In this document: one piece after another, positions 45,601 to 54,097 of the stretch
How positions within the stretch are numbered: position 1 is the stretch's first letter
How the letters are laid out: each line of letters starts with the position of its first letter
Origin: Plumapathes pennacea
Lineage: Eukaryota; Cnidaria; Anthozoa; Antipatharia; Myriopathidae
Direction: 5' to 3'
DNA length: 64,000 nt
Assembly (NCBI GenBank): GCA_964036295.1
Contig: OZ038466.1
Coordinates: 13,302,001-13,366,000 of the forward strand
Program-made: the position numbers and the translations under genes
The notes under the pieces: generated by a model
The model's input: only the letters and a program-made list of their open reading frames with translations
Database searches by the model: none
What the model was told of the DNA's origin: nothing

Positions 45601-47586
45601 GCAGTACAAAGCACCACTACTTTGCAGCATAAAATGAAATTTCTTTCAGCACTATGCAGCAGATATAAAAATAGTCAACAGCATGTGTTTGGGACTACTC
45701 ATGATTTTTCAAATTCCTTAGACTTGGTGTACCTGTTACTTAATATTAAATATTTTATTGTTGCCACAAATTATACTTTTTAGTTCAGGTGCAAAAGAAA
45801 CAAAAAACAACAGTGATGCTGTTACAGAAATTGAAAATTCACCTGACTGTACAGCATGTACAGCAGGGATGAATCAAAAAAATGAATCTGCCTCAATCTC
45901 TGTGTGATAAATGTTAGAAAGCAATTTCACATCTGAAAGTGTTGTTAAATCCAAGTTCAGGGAGTCAATTCAGGTGCAGCATATCTAAAACATGTACTGT
46001 AATTAAGATATGTGTATAGTACTGTACTGCATGAAGGTTCTACAGCAGAAAAAAGTGTTCCAATATCAACAGACTTTTTAATTTTCATGCGTTGCCTTCA
46101 GCATATTTGCTGGCAGCCCATTATCTCTTCTCAGATCCAATCTCTTAGCAACTGACAATAATTAAAAATATAATTAATTAGCCCCATGGAAATATTGAGG
46201 GATGTTTATATTTTATAGTTAAAAACACACTTACTGTCTCAATCTTTCCTTTGAAAACCATGCAATCTCTTTTTTTTTACTGTTTGTGGCAATGTTCTTT
46301 CATCCAAAGCAGTTAATTGGTATGAATTTTAAAACCCAATTGATGAAAGAGATAACAAAAGTTTTTTTATGCAGCAAGTATTGCTTGAGGTAAAAGAAAA
46401 TTATCCTAACAGACAACGTCTATGATTTTTTTTACCTGAAATGAGCCACTTTGTTTCAGCAAATAGCCTTCCTTGATACAATGCTGAAAAAAAAAAGAGG
46501 GACAACTTATACAGTTTTCCTGTAGTCAGTTTGCCAGGTGAAAGGCTGTTACTGTGTAAGTCTTACAGTTAAGGGAAAAGTAAGTATAAATTAAAATTTC
46601 CCCTGCCGTGCGAAATTATAGAGCAATACCGCCATAATAAATGCACCGCATGTTTTGATCCGAAAAGCGGTTATGACGCAAATGACTCAACCAAGCTATC
46701 GCAGGTGCAGGCAAGCCTAACAACTAAATTCAGAGCGTGCACACACCATGAAAATCATACGCGAAGTCGAACACGCCTCCCACAAGTTACAGAACCACAG
46801 TTAAATAAATGAAATAATACCATACTTGATTAGTTAAGCGTCAACCGAAAGTGAATAACAAATAAGAGTCAAAGAGGGCATTGCTAAAACAAACGTTGTT
46901 GATGTCTCGGATGATATGGATGGATCATAATATCACGTACACTTTTACTGGTTAAGGAACAACTAAATGACTCTGAGTTCGGCATAGAGTTCCAGGTTTT
47001 ACTAAACCAGTGATTCATGTTTTGTTTTTGACTGAGTCAGTTTACGTTACGCAAACACGGACGGTACAATAAATCTACCGACTCGGACTTGCAAATCTTA
47101 AATGCAGATGACCATTTAAAACCACAAAACTTTATTGTGCAGGAAGCATATGAGAACGGAAAGGAATTGGAAAAGCAATGTCGTTGTGAGCAAACTGGTG
47201 AGCGACGAAAGTGAAGTAAACATTATAAAGGCATGTTTGGTGTCAAAATCTATAAGTGGCTGTTCGGGGAGCTCCGCATATTTTGGTAAACATAAAAAAC
47301 CACAAGAAACCACATGGCAGACGGCGAGAAATAATCATCTCACACTAAACAACAAAGTCAAGTAATATCAATTTCACTATTTCTCAAACAAAATAAGAAA
47401 TCCTGGGCAACAGAGAAAATGAATACGCACCCGGGCCTTCACGGTAATCGCAGTGGACTTTCGCCGGTGATAAGCTCTGAGCGACTCGGAATTCTCGTCT
47501 GGATCACTGTCCTCTGAAGAATCGAGTTCTTCTTCTTTCGAAACTGGAGTGAAATCATACGAGCCACAGCTCGGCCACAGAGCCAT
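17665..47586 (-). CDS. DGKD/DGKH: Type II diacylglycerol kinase (delta/eta group), complete
   Basis: This enzyme phosphorylates diacylglycerol to phosphatidic acid, ending DAG signalling at membranes. Thirty-three coding exons give about 1297 residues: 47431-47586, 46436-46483, 41780-41845, 41214-41294, 38515-38616, 37821-37950, 37364-37476, 36234-36359, 35518-35631, 35285-35350, 34453-34535, 34015-34123, 33346-33485, 32840-32915, 28777-28883, 28385-28487, 27857-28088, 26881-27078, 26141-26525, 25740-25850, 25229-25325, 24333-24394, 23923-23965, 22986-23054, 22640-22687, 22012-22143, 21483-21607, 20781-20892, 20227-20328, 19867-19980, 19314-19443, 18688-18827, 17665-17838. Domain order PH, C1, C1, DAGKc, DAGKa, SAM defines delta/eta kinases. 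The start ATG has G at -3 and +4. All phases match, so the gene looks functional. It probably precedes the vertebrate delta/eta split, so one paralogue name would be arbitrary. Confidence 0.95.
18040..18165. repeat. (ATT)n microsatellite with T-rich edges
   Basis: More than 25 consecutive ATT/TTA triplets between TTTTATTTTA-type flanks, in DGK intron 32. Confidence 0.95.
18190..18560 (+). repeat. Repeat with recurrent GTGGCCGCTTAATA motifs
   Basis: GTGGCCGCTTAATACTGGCC, GGTGGCCGCTTAATAGGGGT and GGCCGCTTTATAGGGGTTCG are spaced through this stretch of intron 32. It looks like an old fragmented interspersed repeat. Related GAGCGGTCGC-like words occur near 19085-19130 and 54700-54830. No protein is recognised. 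Confidence 0.45.
19314..21607 (-). CDS. DGKD/DGKH: DGK exons 27-31: C-terminal helical region
   Basis: Residues about 1000-1193, alpha-helical and acidic, with [40 protein letters not shown], and a basic segment [15 protein letters not shown] just before SAM. Similarity is lower than in the kinase core, but position and phases fit delta/eta enzymes. Intron 27 (20893-21482) holds a MITE whose end lies a few bases from the exon 27 donor. Confidence 0.9.
19531..19840 (+). repeat. Diverged tandem duplication, about 150-bp unit
   Basis: Two copies begin at TTTTTCCAGTGGTCAAA (19535) and TTTTTTCAGTGGTCAAAC (19685). Each is followed by GCTACCCAACC, CCAACAAACCAACCA and GTTGTCATCAA. In DGK intron 30. 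Confidence 0.7.
21326..21473. mobile_element. MITE abutting the DGK exon 27 donor
   Basis: Arms near GGTCGGTTTACGCGTACG and CGTACGTGTAAACCAGCC flank a centre of repeated TTATGCTTGYG words. The right end (21473) lies within about 4 bp of the splice donor at 21477-21482. Confidence 0.65.
22012..25850 (-). CDS. DGKD/DGKH: DGK exons 20-26: accessory domain (DAGKa)
   Basis: Residues about 812-999. [78 protein letters not shown] and [20 protein letters not shown] match the family in order. Several exons are tiny: 43 bp at 23923 and 48 bp at 22640. The accessory domain is needed with DAGKc for kinase activity. Confidence 0.95.
22511..22615. mobile_element. Short MITE with GGYTGGTTCAYACGT ends
   Basis: Left AGGTTGGTTCACACGT and right ACGTATGAACCAGCCCT are complementary with two mismatches. 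The interior pairs partly (AAAGCAAGC with GCTTT). In DGK intron 25. The ends resemble the element at 21326-21473, so both may belong to one family. Confidence 0.6.
23827..23872. repeat. (TTTA)n microsatellite
   Basis: About eleven TTTA units in DGK intron 23. The rest of this 868-bp intron shows no recognisable feature. Confidence 0.95.
24652..24800. mobile_element. 149-bp MITE with perfect 18-bp CAGT-type ends
   Basis: CAGTCAACTCTCTCTAAG at 24652 is mirrored exactly at 24783-24800. The centre repeats GTCCGCCTTA twice. TA precedes the left end and TT follows the right, so the target duplication is imperfect. Tc1/mariner/pogo-like ends; in DGK intron 21. Confidence 0.75.
25078..25195. repeat. 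Fragment with GGTCCGGTTGTTCGAA ends
   Basis: GGGTCCGGTTGTTCGAACGG on the left and GGGCCTGGTTGTTTGAAAG in the same orientation on the right recall the termini of the MITE at 44664-44902. AACCGGAGGTTAAA and GGAGGTTAAACT repeat inside. A related but rearranged copy. Confidence 0.5.
26141..28088 (-). CDS. DGKD/DGKH: DGK exons 17-19: linker splitting the catalytic region
   Basis: About 270 residues. It includes [19 protein letters not shown] and VDEQNAQT, a serine-rich low-complexity stretch in exon 19, and a return to similarity at [12 protein letters not shown] long linker between catalytic and accessory halves is characteristic of type II DGKs and is often phosphorylated; specific sites cannot be assigned here. 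Exon 19 (385 bp) is the longest exon. An antisense open frame at 26150-26551 is its shadow. Confidence 0.9.
27143..27260 (+). repeat. Dispersed repeat family A, fragment
   Basis: GGATGACTGTCAAAAATG, TTTGTTACGCTTTGATTTG and TTGGCACCATTCTTGGTCAA match copies at 2997 and 36977. In DGK intron 17. Confidence 0.6.
28125..28345. repeat. Trinucleotide tracts (AGT)n and (AGC)n
   Basis: A run of more than ten AGT units at 28166-28207 is followed by GCAGCAGCAG and AACAACAGCAGCAG clusters, in DGK intron 16. Alanine- or cysteine-rich translations of it are artefacts. Confidence 0.85.
28385..35350 (-). CDS. DGKD/DGKH: DGK exons 10-16: catalytic domain (DAGKc)
   Basis: The domain starts [14 protein letters not shown] and follows with [13 protein letters not shown]. 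The ATP-binding glycine motif [10 protein letters not shown] has its GGDG codons at 34066-34077, residues about 378-381. [19 protein letters not shown] and [16 protein letters not shown] are typical of the family. Exons 15 and 16 ([20 protein letters not shown]) lie beyond a 3.95-kb intron carrying the large 20/21-bp array. Exon 15 was found by homology and phase, since an open frame alone would miss it. Confidence 0.95.
29318..32128 (+). repeat. 2.8-kb satellite-like array of 20/21-bp units (about 135 copies)
   Basis: Units alternate among GTAGGTTACAAAAGTGCCAT (20 bp), a 21-bp form ending CCAGA, and forms with CCGTGTAAGTTACAAAAGTG. Period and direction hold throughout with sparse substitutions. 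Rare variants recur in the same local order: AAAACTGCC is followed by TTACGAAAG at both 29706 and 30580 (offset about 874 bp), and GTACGTTAC recurs at 30002 and 31849 (offset about 1847 bp). The array was therefore expanded in multi-unit blocks. It lies in DGK intron 14. No coding frame of note. Confidence 0.97.
32244..32407. mobile_element. Inverted-repeat element, CTCGACATTAA ends
   Basis: AGCGCTCGACATTAACGG on the left pairs with CCTTAATGTCGAGCACT on the right. The interior holds several GGGCAAC/GTTGCCC words. It follows the 20/21-bp array in DGK intron 14, about 115 bp after the array ends. Confidence 0.65.
34965..35027 (+). repeat. 11-bp tandem repeat ACCACATACCR
   Basis: About five copies of ACCACATACCA/G in DGK intron 10, within the outer part of the element described at 35094-35232. 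Confidence 0.85.
35094..35232. mobile_element. Palindromic MITE related to 2037-2113, with GACGTTTCGAGC core
   Basis: Outer arms GTCGATGTATGAAACCTAGA and TCTAGATTTCATACATGGAC are complementary with few mismatches. Inner arms GAAGCTGACGTTTCGAGC and GCTCGAAACGTCAGCTTC are complementary. Upstream, ACTAGCACTAAGTG and TTGGACTGCGTCGGCGT match the context at 1967-2005, and the core matches 53020-53060. Confidence 0.7.
35405..35512 (+). repeat. 22/23-bp minisatellite filling DGK intron 9
   Basis: Four to five copies of a unit containing GGCTTATCCCAAAACATTCT followed by CCA. The intron is only 167 bp (35351-35517), and the array begins next to the exon 9 donor at 35512-35517. Confidence 0.9.
35518..37950 (-). 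CDS. DGKD/DGKH: DGK exons 6-9: tandem C1 domains
   Basis: Residues about 152-312. The first C1 begins [19 protein letters not shown] and ends [10 protein letters not shown], split by a phase 1 intron. The second begins MPHQWLEGN and continues [12 protein letters not shown] and [14 protein letters not shown]. The Cys/His spacing matches zinc-binding C1 domains, and the second is the extended type seen in DGKs. Exon 6 has a CAGCAG acceptor, so one glutamine could be optional. Introns 6 and 7 contain a GA-rich tract and a family A repeat. Confidence 0.95.
36578..36613. repeat. Poly(T) tract
   Basis: More than 30 T with one early C, in DGK intron 7. On the transcribed minus strand it is poly(A). 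It could be a retrotransposon tail, but no element is recognised beside it. Confidence 0.9.
36977..37300 (+). repeat. Dispersed repeat family A, most complete copy
   Basis: It starts AGAGCTGTTTTCGAATGACT and ends near TTTTTCAACAGTCATCCAAA. The start and end are partly complementary (ATGACTGTCAAAA with TTCAACAGTCAT), suggesting a non-autonomous DNA element of about 320 bp. In DGK intron 7. Confidence 0.7.
37535..37805 (+). repeat. GA-rich purine tract
   Basis: About 270 bp of GGGAGA/GAAGGA sequence just downstream of DGK exon 6 in intron 6. Serine/leucine-rich antisense frames here are compositional artefacts. Confidence 0.9.
38515..47586 (-). CDS. DGKD/DGKH: DGK exons 1-5: acidic N-terminus and PH domain
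   Basis: Exon 1 (52 aa) is acidic and serine-rich ([18 protein letters not shown]). Exons 2-5 form the PH domain, residues about 53-150. It opens with [14 protein letters not shown], continues [20 protein letters not shown] and [14 protein letters not shown], and ends with the conserved tryptophan helix [17 protein letters not shown] domains of this group bind phosphoinositides and help place the enzyme at membranes. All junctions are phase 0. Intron 2 (41846-46435) holds a PLE fragment; intron 4 (38617-41213) holds a MITE. Confidence 0.95.
38812..39304. mobile_element. 493-bp PIF/Harbinger-like MITE, TAA target duplication
   Basis: AGCCCCATACACACGAGCAA on the left mirrors TTGCTTGTGTGCATGGGGCT on the right with two mismatches. 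TAA directly flanks both ends (38809-38811 and 39305-39307). The interior is shared with 55347-55837. TWA 3-bp duplications are the mark of PIF/Harbinger elements. In DGK intron 4. Confidence 0.85.
43690..44370 (+). mobile_element. Penelope-like element C-terminal fragment with GIY-YIG domain
   Basis: The plus-strand translation shows the PLE linker [18 protein letters not shown], a Cys/His segment ([12 protein letters not shown]), then a GIY-YIG endonuclease core [20 protein letters not shown] with [10 protein letters not shown], and a terminal [18 protein letters not shown]. This is the 3' part of a PLE polyprotein. Frame changes near 43915 and 44240 show it is dead. It sits antisense in DGK intron 2. 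No RT part is adjacent; a separate RT fragment lies at 49730. Confidence 0.9.
44552..45267 (+). repeat. Dispersed repeat family B, copy 2 (carries a MITE)
   Basis: Same sequence as 8240-8685 apart from scattered changes and the 239-bp insertion at 44664-44902. It lies between the PLE fragment and a PLE-like stem-loop at 45301-45335, so it probably inserted into PLE 3' sequence. Confidence 0.85.
44664..44902. mobile_element. 239-bp MITE with GGCCCGGTTGTTC ends, CAG target duplication
   Basis: GGCCCGGTTGTTC at the left mirrors GAACAACCGGGCC at the right. Inner arms (GGATAGCGCTATCCACTG) extend the inverted repeat to about 75 bp with mismatches. CAG flanks both ends (44661-44663 and 44903-44905), and the related copy at 8349-8351 has one CAG and no insert, so the boundaries are certain. 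Confidence 0.9.
45301..45335 (+). other. Stem-loop with CGGC/GCCG stem followed by AAAC
   Basis: CTTGAGAACGGCACGTAGCC followed by GAAACATG. Similar stem-plus-GAAAC patterns occur at 35165-35195, 49500-49560 and 53020-53060. The layout resembles PLE terminal repeats; ribozyme activity is not shown. Confidence 0.35.
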
Positions 47587-48827
47587 GGCGCTTCCGCTCG
47601 ATCAATGAAAATGCGAAACCAATTTGCAATTTTCCGTCCGCCATATTCTCGCACGTGACATGTTTTAGCCAATCCAGGGCACTAGTTAAGAAGCGTAGGA
47701 AATATAAATGGCTCTCGCTGAGCGGAAACGAACGGGCAGCGAACGAAGGATCCGGCAAATTTTAAGATTAACCTTTCACCACCGAGCCCAACAAATTATT
47801 CGTATTTATGTATTGATAGTACAACTAGCTTATCATCTGAGCAAACTGTCAAATGCCAAGTTCTCCTTACCAGTTTTGGTATATTTGGTGAGAGACTTGG
47901 GGGAAAATTGAAGTTGATCACTCTAAAAGGACTGAATTACTCCACAATACTTCAGGCTCCACGGTTCACAGACTCCTCTTGTTCAATTCTCGTTCACGTC
48001 AATTCAACTGAGCTAATTTATATCCCATTATCTAGTGTTTTCCGAGTCCATGAAATGGGAAGACCCAGCCGGCGTGTAGCAAACGTTTACTATGATAAGT
48101 TTGTCTCTGTTTTTTCTTAATCTTCGGCTTGTTTTTTTTTTTTTTTTTTTTTTTTTTTGAATAAAGAAAGCTACACACTAAATTTTTGGCTGTTGTTTAA
48201 GTTGGCCACTGTGGCCTCTCACTTTCCCTGCTCGTTTTTCGAGAGTTTTTCAATTTTCTCTTTATAGTCGTCATGGTTTGTATTTTTAAAACATCACGAT
48301 ACTTACAGCAGTCAAGACAGAACTATTTATTAATGGCAAACTAAACAACGCAAAAAACCAAATTACCGTATGTTTGAAAAATTCGTCGCTTCAAGGCTGC
48401 ATGCCATTTGTAACTCCTGCCAAACACTCAGAAAAGCCGCTGTTCAATCATGACATGATGGCTTCACACAGGCAAGTGACTGAACACCCACTGATGCCCA
48501 AATACCACACAACAGAAAGAAAAGCCGGGCTAGACTGATTACGGAAATTTCTGGCCATAAATCAGCTGTAAGTAGCTGTAAAATGGACAAACATAGCTTG
48601 TTTTGACCGCAGTGCTCAGTCATTGACGTCTTTCTGACGTCATAGCTGAAAGCAGCTGACACGGAGCGCGAAACATTTCCTAGTCCGGTGGATTTGTGGC
48701 GGTGGATATTGAGTATCCTTGGCCTCTCATGTAACCCTCGTTTTAGAGCGTTGGCTAATTTATAAAAATTAAAATAACCCCCCACCCACCTCTCCCCTCC
48801 TATCCTCGCACCTCCACCGGACCAGTT

Positions 48828-49052
48828 CTCAAGGTTGCGCGCGCATCCAAACTTGGCGGGCCCAAACTTTCAAATTCAACTTTCGGCTTTCTTTTACGGT
48901 GGACTGTGTTTGGCCGCAATGTAAATGCTTCATGCTGCGCTCTTATTTGAGTTATCTTGAGTTTTTTAGCTGTTTTTCTACACTATTCATGCATGAATGC
49001 TCGCCAAACAATTATCATATCGAAACTTGTGGCCCGCCGTTGAGAAACTGGT
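48828..49052. repeat. Inverted-repeat element with GGACCAGTT ends
   Basis: GGACCAGTTCTCAAGG at 48828 is roughly complementary to TTGAGAAACTGGTCC ending near 49054, and GGCGGGCCCAAACTTTC pairs with GAAACTTGTGGCCCGCC. Probably a MITE; boundaries approximate. Confidence 0.5.
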
Positions 49053-49494
49053 CCATTAACAGCAGCTTTGCCTGGGCAAATATATCAGGTCTTTGATTCT
49101 CCTCAACCTACACATAGTAAAGAAAATGTATAAGAAGAGTCATAGGAGAACTTGTAGTTTACCAACCATTTCCTCTGAATAACCCGCGCGTTCGTTCCAG
49201 TGAGAGCTTCTTTCGTTACATAAATCAGATGCCAACACCCGAAATAACAGCTGGCACGTGTCATTGACCAACCCAGGCATAATTACATCCTAAAAAAGGT
49301 TTGGAGTGCGTTTTGCTGAAACCTGCTCTATTATGCAACAAAATAGCTGTTTTTTCTTTCATTTTCCAAGAAACTGAATGACTGCGACTAAAAGAACGGA
49401 CTGAATCTAATGGCAGCCGTTAAACCTGGCAAATGGTTTGAACCCAGGAGTGTGAACAGTAGGTTGGTTGTGATCGTCCGGGTTAGAGTAGTCT

Positions 49495-49570
49495 CCAGAA
49501 AGACTGTTGTTGGTGACTGACGTTTAATTCGACTACCTGAGCGGAAGTCATCTTCAGAGTCAAGTGAAAG
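49495..49570 (-). other. PLE-associated terminal stem-loop motif
   Basis: On the minus strand: CTCTGAAGATGACTTCCGCT, then CAGGTAGTCGAA and ACGTCAGTCACC. GACT and AGTC can form a short stem before the GAA. It lies about 170 bp from the PLE RT fragment, on the opposite strand. Confidence 0.45.
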
Positions 49571-49729
49571 TATTCGTCAGATGGCGGTATATATGTCTCT
49601 GGTTGTTGAAGTGATTGGTCCGTTATGTCGGCCTATGGTTGGTCGAGTCGGCTTGGTTGTGTTTCGTTATTGGTCAGTTGATGTTCTGTTGTCCTGTTGA
49701 TTTGTCTATTGTTCGTTCGGTTGCGTTTG

Positions 49730-50190
49730 ATGTCATCTATTGTAGCAGAAATTGTGATGCAACACATCGAAGAACGCGCCCTTGCAACCTACGAACAAAC
49801 GCTGCCTATATGGCTACGATACGTTGACGATACGTTTACTGCTGTACACAAATACGACATTGAATCCTTCCACAAACACCTGAACGACCAAAACCCTGAC
49901 ATATACATTTCACTAAGGAAATCGAAGACAATGGAAAACTTCCGTTCTTAGATTGCCTCGTGAGCCATGACAACGACAGGCTACAAACAACAGTCTACAG
50001 AAAACCAACGCACACTGACAGACTACTTGACCAGACTTCTTACAACCCTGCTTCACACAAGGCTACCACAATCAAAGCGCTGACGAAACGAGCGCAACTA
50101 CTTTGTGACTCTCCCGACGACTTACTTAACGAGACCCGACACCTGGAATGCGTTTTCCAGAATAACCTAAGAGATTACAAGACAGCTATC
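49730..50190 (+). pseudogene. Penelope-like reverse transcriptase fragment
   Basis: The plus-strand translation contains the RT catalytic motif LPIWLRYVDDTFTAV with FHKHLNDQNPDI following, then after a frame change near 49945 FLDCLVSHDNDRLQTTVYRK and PTHTDRLLDQ. RYVDD followed by TTVYRKPTHTDR is diagnostic of PLE RTs. The N-terminal RT half and the endonuclease are absent. The fragment stops abruptly near 50190 next to LINE sequence. Confidence 0.9.
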
Positions 50191-50194
50191 CCTA

Positions 50195-50420
50195 CATCTG
50201 AAAAAAAGATTTATATTTGTTGGCAACTCGTTCCATAGTCTTGGGGCGGCAAATGTACGATCTGCATAGGTTGCCGAGTTTGCTTTTTTCGTTTGCTTGG
50301 TACGTCTGTGTAAGATGTGGAGCCCTGTTGTTTTTCTCGCGATATGGCCCTCGCCTTGGGCCATGCCAAACGGAAAAAAGACTCGGTCCATAATTTATGA
50401 AAGACTTGCGAACTATCACT
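50195..50420 (-). pseudogene. LINE 3'-end coding fragment
   Basis: The minus-strand translation has ATYADRTFAAPRLWNELPTN, the conserved segment near the C-terminus of jockey/CR1-group proteins (compare SRAWNNLPAKVR in the LINE at 62458). Frames shift within the fragment. It joins the PLE fragment directly. Confidence 0.7.
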
Positions 50421-50979
50421 CATGGCAACGTGGATATTTTATTATAAAACAAGTAAGACACTACGCGCGTTCTGATTGGCTAAATAACCGTGTAAGATGA
50501 GAGTATAATACACGCTGACGTGATACCGACGTGATGTATTTTATTGACTAATTGTTTTATAAAAGAAATACATAACGCGTTACCGTGTAATATAGCTTCA
50601 TTAAAACACTTGGGACTGTTGGGAGAACACTCCCCACCCGGCGACCTCGTGGTTTCCCTACGCTACTCTCTCTTAGATGAGGCCGATATTACACGGGAAC
50701 AAGTAATGTATTTCTTAATTGACCATCGCCGTTTACAGAGCAACCGAGTTGTTTTGTAAAACTTTGTCAAAGCGGCCTAGCTTTCTCCAAAATCAACGAA
50801 AACTCCTGGGGTTATTTAGGCCGTTTGAATGTTTACAGCCAAAGCTTTTTAAAATCAGTTTGGAACGTGTGACAAGCAAAAATCGTGCTTGCCGCGCGTG
50901 ATTGACGGTTGCGAGCATAGATCCCTGTGTATGTCTGCGAACGCATAAAATTCCTCTAAACGTCCTTTCTAATAATCTG

Positions 50980-51155
50980 GGGCCAGATTCACAAAACTTG
51001 CGTACGAACGAAAATGTTTGTAAGTATAATTTACGCATCGGAACAATGCCTTTGCATACTATATTGCGCAAGATAGTATGCGCACTCGTACTTATAATGC
51101 GCAAGGCATACTTATGAACATTTTCGTTCGTACGCAAGTTTTGTGATTCCGGTCC
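50980..51155. mobile_element. 176-bp MITE with GGGCC/GGTCC ends, CTG target duplication
   Basis: GATTCACAAAACTTGCGTAC with ACGAACGAAAATGTT on the left is mirrored on the right by AACATTTTCGTTCGTACGCA and AGTTTTGTGATTCC. CTG flanks both sides (50977-50979 and 51156-51158). A decayed relative is at 4330-4435. Confidence 0.85.
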
Positions 51156-51379
51156 CTGGACTTGTAATTCCGCTATATTGAAAATGTTTCTCTCCCCTTC
51201 CTGTATAGGTAAACTGTATCAGTCGGTTCCAACGAACGGAAAAAAGTATTACCAGCTTTTTTCTTTTTTTCTAAACCCTTTTGCACTGGTATGACATGTT
51301 CTCAATGTACATTTTGTTACTTGAGCTCTGAACCACTCAAAAAATAAAGGCAGAAATAGAGGTAAAACTCCTAATGTTC

Positions 51380-54000
51380 TTGAAGTTTTATTGCTTTTAT
51401 GCTAAGGATAACGCGCGCTTTATCAAAGTCCCCGCAATAATTTTTCTTTTTGCGGCCAGCAGTATCATTTTTAGACATCACGACGGCGCATAGCCATTAT
51501 TTGCTGACACATTGGGTTGCGGCCACTTCGGGCAGGTTTGGGCTTTAGTTTTCTCCCGTTTTTTTTTTTTTAAGATGTTTTCTTCAATCATTTTGTCGAT
51601 GTAGTAAGGTGAGATTATGAACGGCGCAAGACAAACAAATAAAGTCCGAGAATTCCTTGATTATTTGCATGGAAATTACAGTATAGAATAATACATCGCC
51701 CCTTTTGATACTTGGATTCGGTCAACGATTTGAGGCCACAAAATGCCAGCAAGACCATTTGGAAGCTGAAAATTGATGCAATTTCAGGAACGTAATTATG
51801 GCACGGCCGGAATATCTACGCTGGACTACTCCTGGACGCTGAACATAAAACACTTCAAGGTAGGCAAAATAATTTAATTAGGTTCTTTTGAGCTTAACTG
51901 GACAGATGACCTAGTACCAAAAGTTTAACCGAAGCTCTGAATTCACAGAGAAAGCTATGGGCCAGCTGCACCCTTGCCTGCAGAAATCTCTCAAACGCAT
52001 CTCTTTTTTCCTGTTTTAGAGGCATTTCCCAAGTCCTGCTGTCAAATGGAGAGATCCTGGTTCATGAATAAATATCGTGAATAAAACTCGCCATCGAGTA
52101 GGAGAGAGGGGGAGCGCTTATTCAAGGAAACTATAATACGGTACGCGTCATTTCGCGATATCGGGAATATTTCCCTAATTCCTGCAGAAAACCTGAATCT
52201 GTCCACGGAAGTAGTTTGTACGTGGTTTTCAAAGTTGCAATATTATCGATACTGTTTTTAAATTACCATCTTTCACAGACATTTATACTTATTGAACCAA
52301 CTAATTTAGGTAAAAACAATAAAATAAATAAAATAAAAAATACCTCATGCGCATCATGCACATATTGTTTTATTTCATCATAGTGTGCTACCGATATAAA
52401 ACTCTGGTTGTTACTTTATTTTATTTTAGTGAACACCGCCGTTTAAAGAACGTCCGTGTTTCTTCCAGTAGTAGTAAATCGGCAAATGCAATACTGGTGA
52501 CTTGATGGATGAAGGATTAGCTTGAGGAAGAAGTTTAGACTGTGCTTTTCGTGTTTGCAACCGAAAGCTTCTAATCAGCTACACTGTAATTAGGCGAAAC
52601 TCACGTTTACCATGCCTTGCCCTTAATGACGGCTCGTGTGGAGGCCTTTTTATGTTTTGTGAATGGATAATATTGAGCTGACTCGCTGTCCTGCGTTGTA
52701 ACCTGGTCTTCTTCTAAATTTTGCGCACTAAATGTCCTAGACTAAGCGTCCGGGAAGCTTAGTTTAAACTTGCCGTTGAAAGGGGACATTCAAATGAAGA
52801 GAGGGGCTTAATCAAGAACGGTGGGGGTAGGGGGTAGTGGGAGCGGTTATTTGGGGAAACCATTATACGGTGCGCAAAGTCTTGTTGGATTAACTTGTAG
52901 GAGAGGCCGTTGCGATGTTTACAGGCAAACTTCGAAGCAGCAGTTAACCATGAAAAAAGAAAAACTGGTGTATCAACTAGGTGTTGATGAGGGTCATGGA
53001 ACGCCGTAAAAGAGACAATAGCTGACGTTTCGAGCGCTAGCCCTTCGTCAGAGCGAATGAGAGGACCCGAGTTTGTCTTCCGCCACGCCGACGCAGTCAA
53101 CCTAGTTCTCTTATAAGAGCTGGTATTACATGAAAAAAGAAAGTCATGTCATTTGTTTCACGAGTGATTGACTGTCTCACCGTGTGGTAAGTCCTGGTAG
53201 GTATATTTTTGCGCATGCACAACTTGGTTCTCCGGCCATTCTTTGTTATATAACCTGCCTTTGTTCTACAGATGGCGTCATTCCGCGACACCTAAAATTT
53301 TTCCCTAATCCCTGCAGAAAACCTAAATCTTTCTACAGAAAAACATACTTATCAATTAGTTCTAAATCTTGGTGCGTTGGTTTGTCCTGAAGAACGATTT
53401 CCCCATGCTGTAAATCCGAAACGGAATTTCAAGTAGTTCGTACGTGGTCTTCCCAGTTGCTAAGAGAGACACTTTCTGCAAAGTTATCCATACTGATTTT
53501 TAATTAGCATAACGGAAATTATTTATTGAATCAGCTGATTTAGTTAAAAACAGTCCTCACACACATATGAAGTTGACAGATTTTTTGAAAAACAAACCAA
53601 AAGGTAAAGACTCTTTGAAGTAGATTCTTGAACTTTTGATTCTTGATTCTTGCAGGGATAGCGCGCGCTTTGGCTTATTCTTACTAGAGGTATCTTATTA
53701 AGACATTACGAGACCCCACGGCTTAAATGTGTTGCCGCCATTTGTTGGTCTTGTTTCAGCTATATGTATTTCTCGTGATTCTTTGTATTGTTTTAAGCCC
53801 ACTCGTAAACATAGGAGGCGAAAAAAAGACCCCGTATAATTTCAGTTTTGTTGAACTCTGACTGGACATGACTTACCTGATCTGAGTTTACAGAGAAAGT
53901 TGGGCCAGCTCTATAATTTTTCCTCTTTGTTGATTTTAACCACATACTGGCTTGAATTGTCAGAGAGGAAAAATCCTGGTTTAAATCCACAAGCTTAATC
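51380..54000 (+). repeat. Diverged duplicated segments
   Basis: Blocks recur about 2 kb apart: GATAACGCGCGCTTT (51407) with GATAGCGCGCGCTTTGG (53656), CACAGAGAAAGCTATGGGCC (51945) with ACAGAGAAAGTTGGGCC (53890), and CCTGCAGAAAACCT (52180) with CCTGCAGAAAACCTAA (53313). It looks like an old local duplication with rearrangement. Confidence 0.5.
53020..53060. other. GCTGACGTTTCGAGCGCTAG core, third copy
   Basis: GCTGACGTTTCGAGCGCTAG followed by CCCTTCGTCAG. CTGACG and CGTCAG close a stem and GGGC/GCTC close an inner one. The same core is in the MITE at 35094-35232. Confidence 0.5.
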
Positions 54001-54097
54001 CTTAAAATAAGGCCTTTTTATGCTGACTAGTAGCCATCGCATTTACTCTCTGACATCCCTCAGGTTATAATAACCGCGCCGGGGTGGGTGGATCGCT

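Noticed and set aside
48444..48785. 113-codon minus-strand frame near the DGK promoter region
   Set aside because: No domain recognised and no supporting splice structure; left as unannotated, though a repeat-encoded origin is possible.
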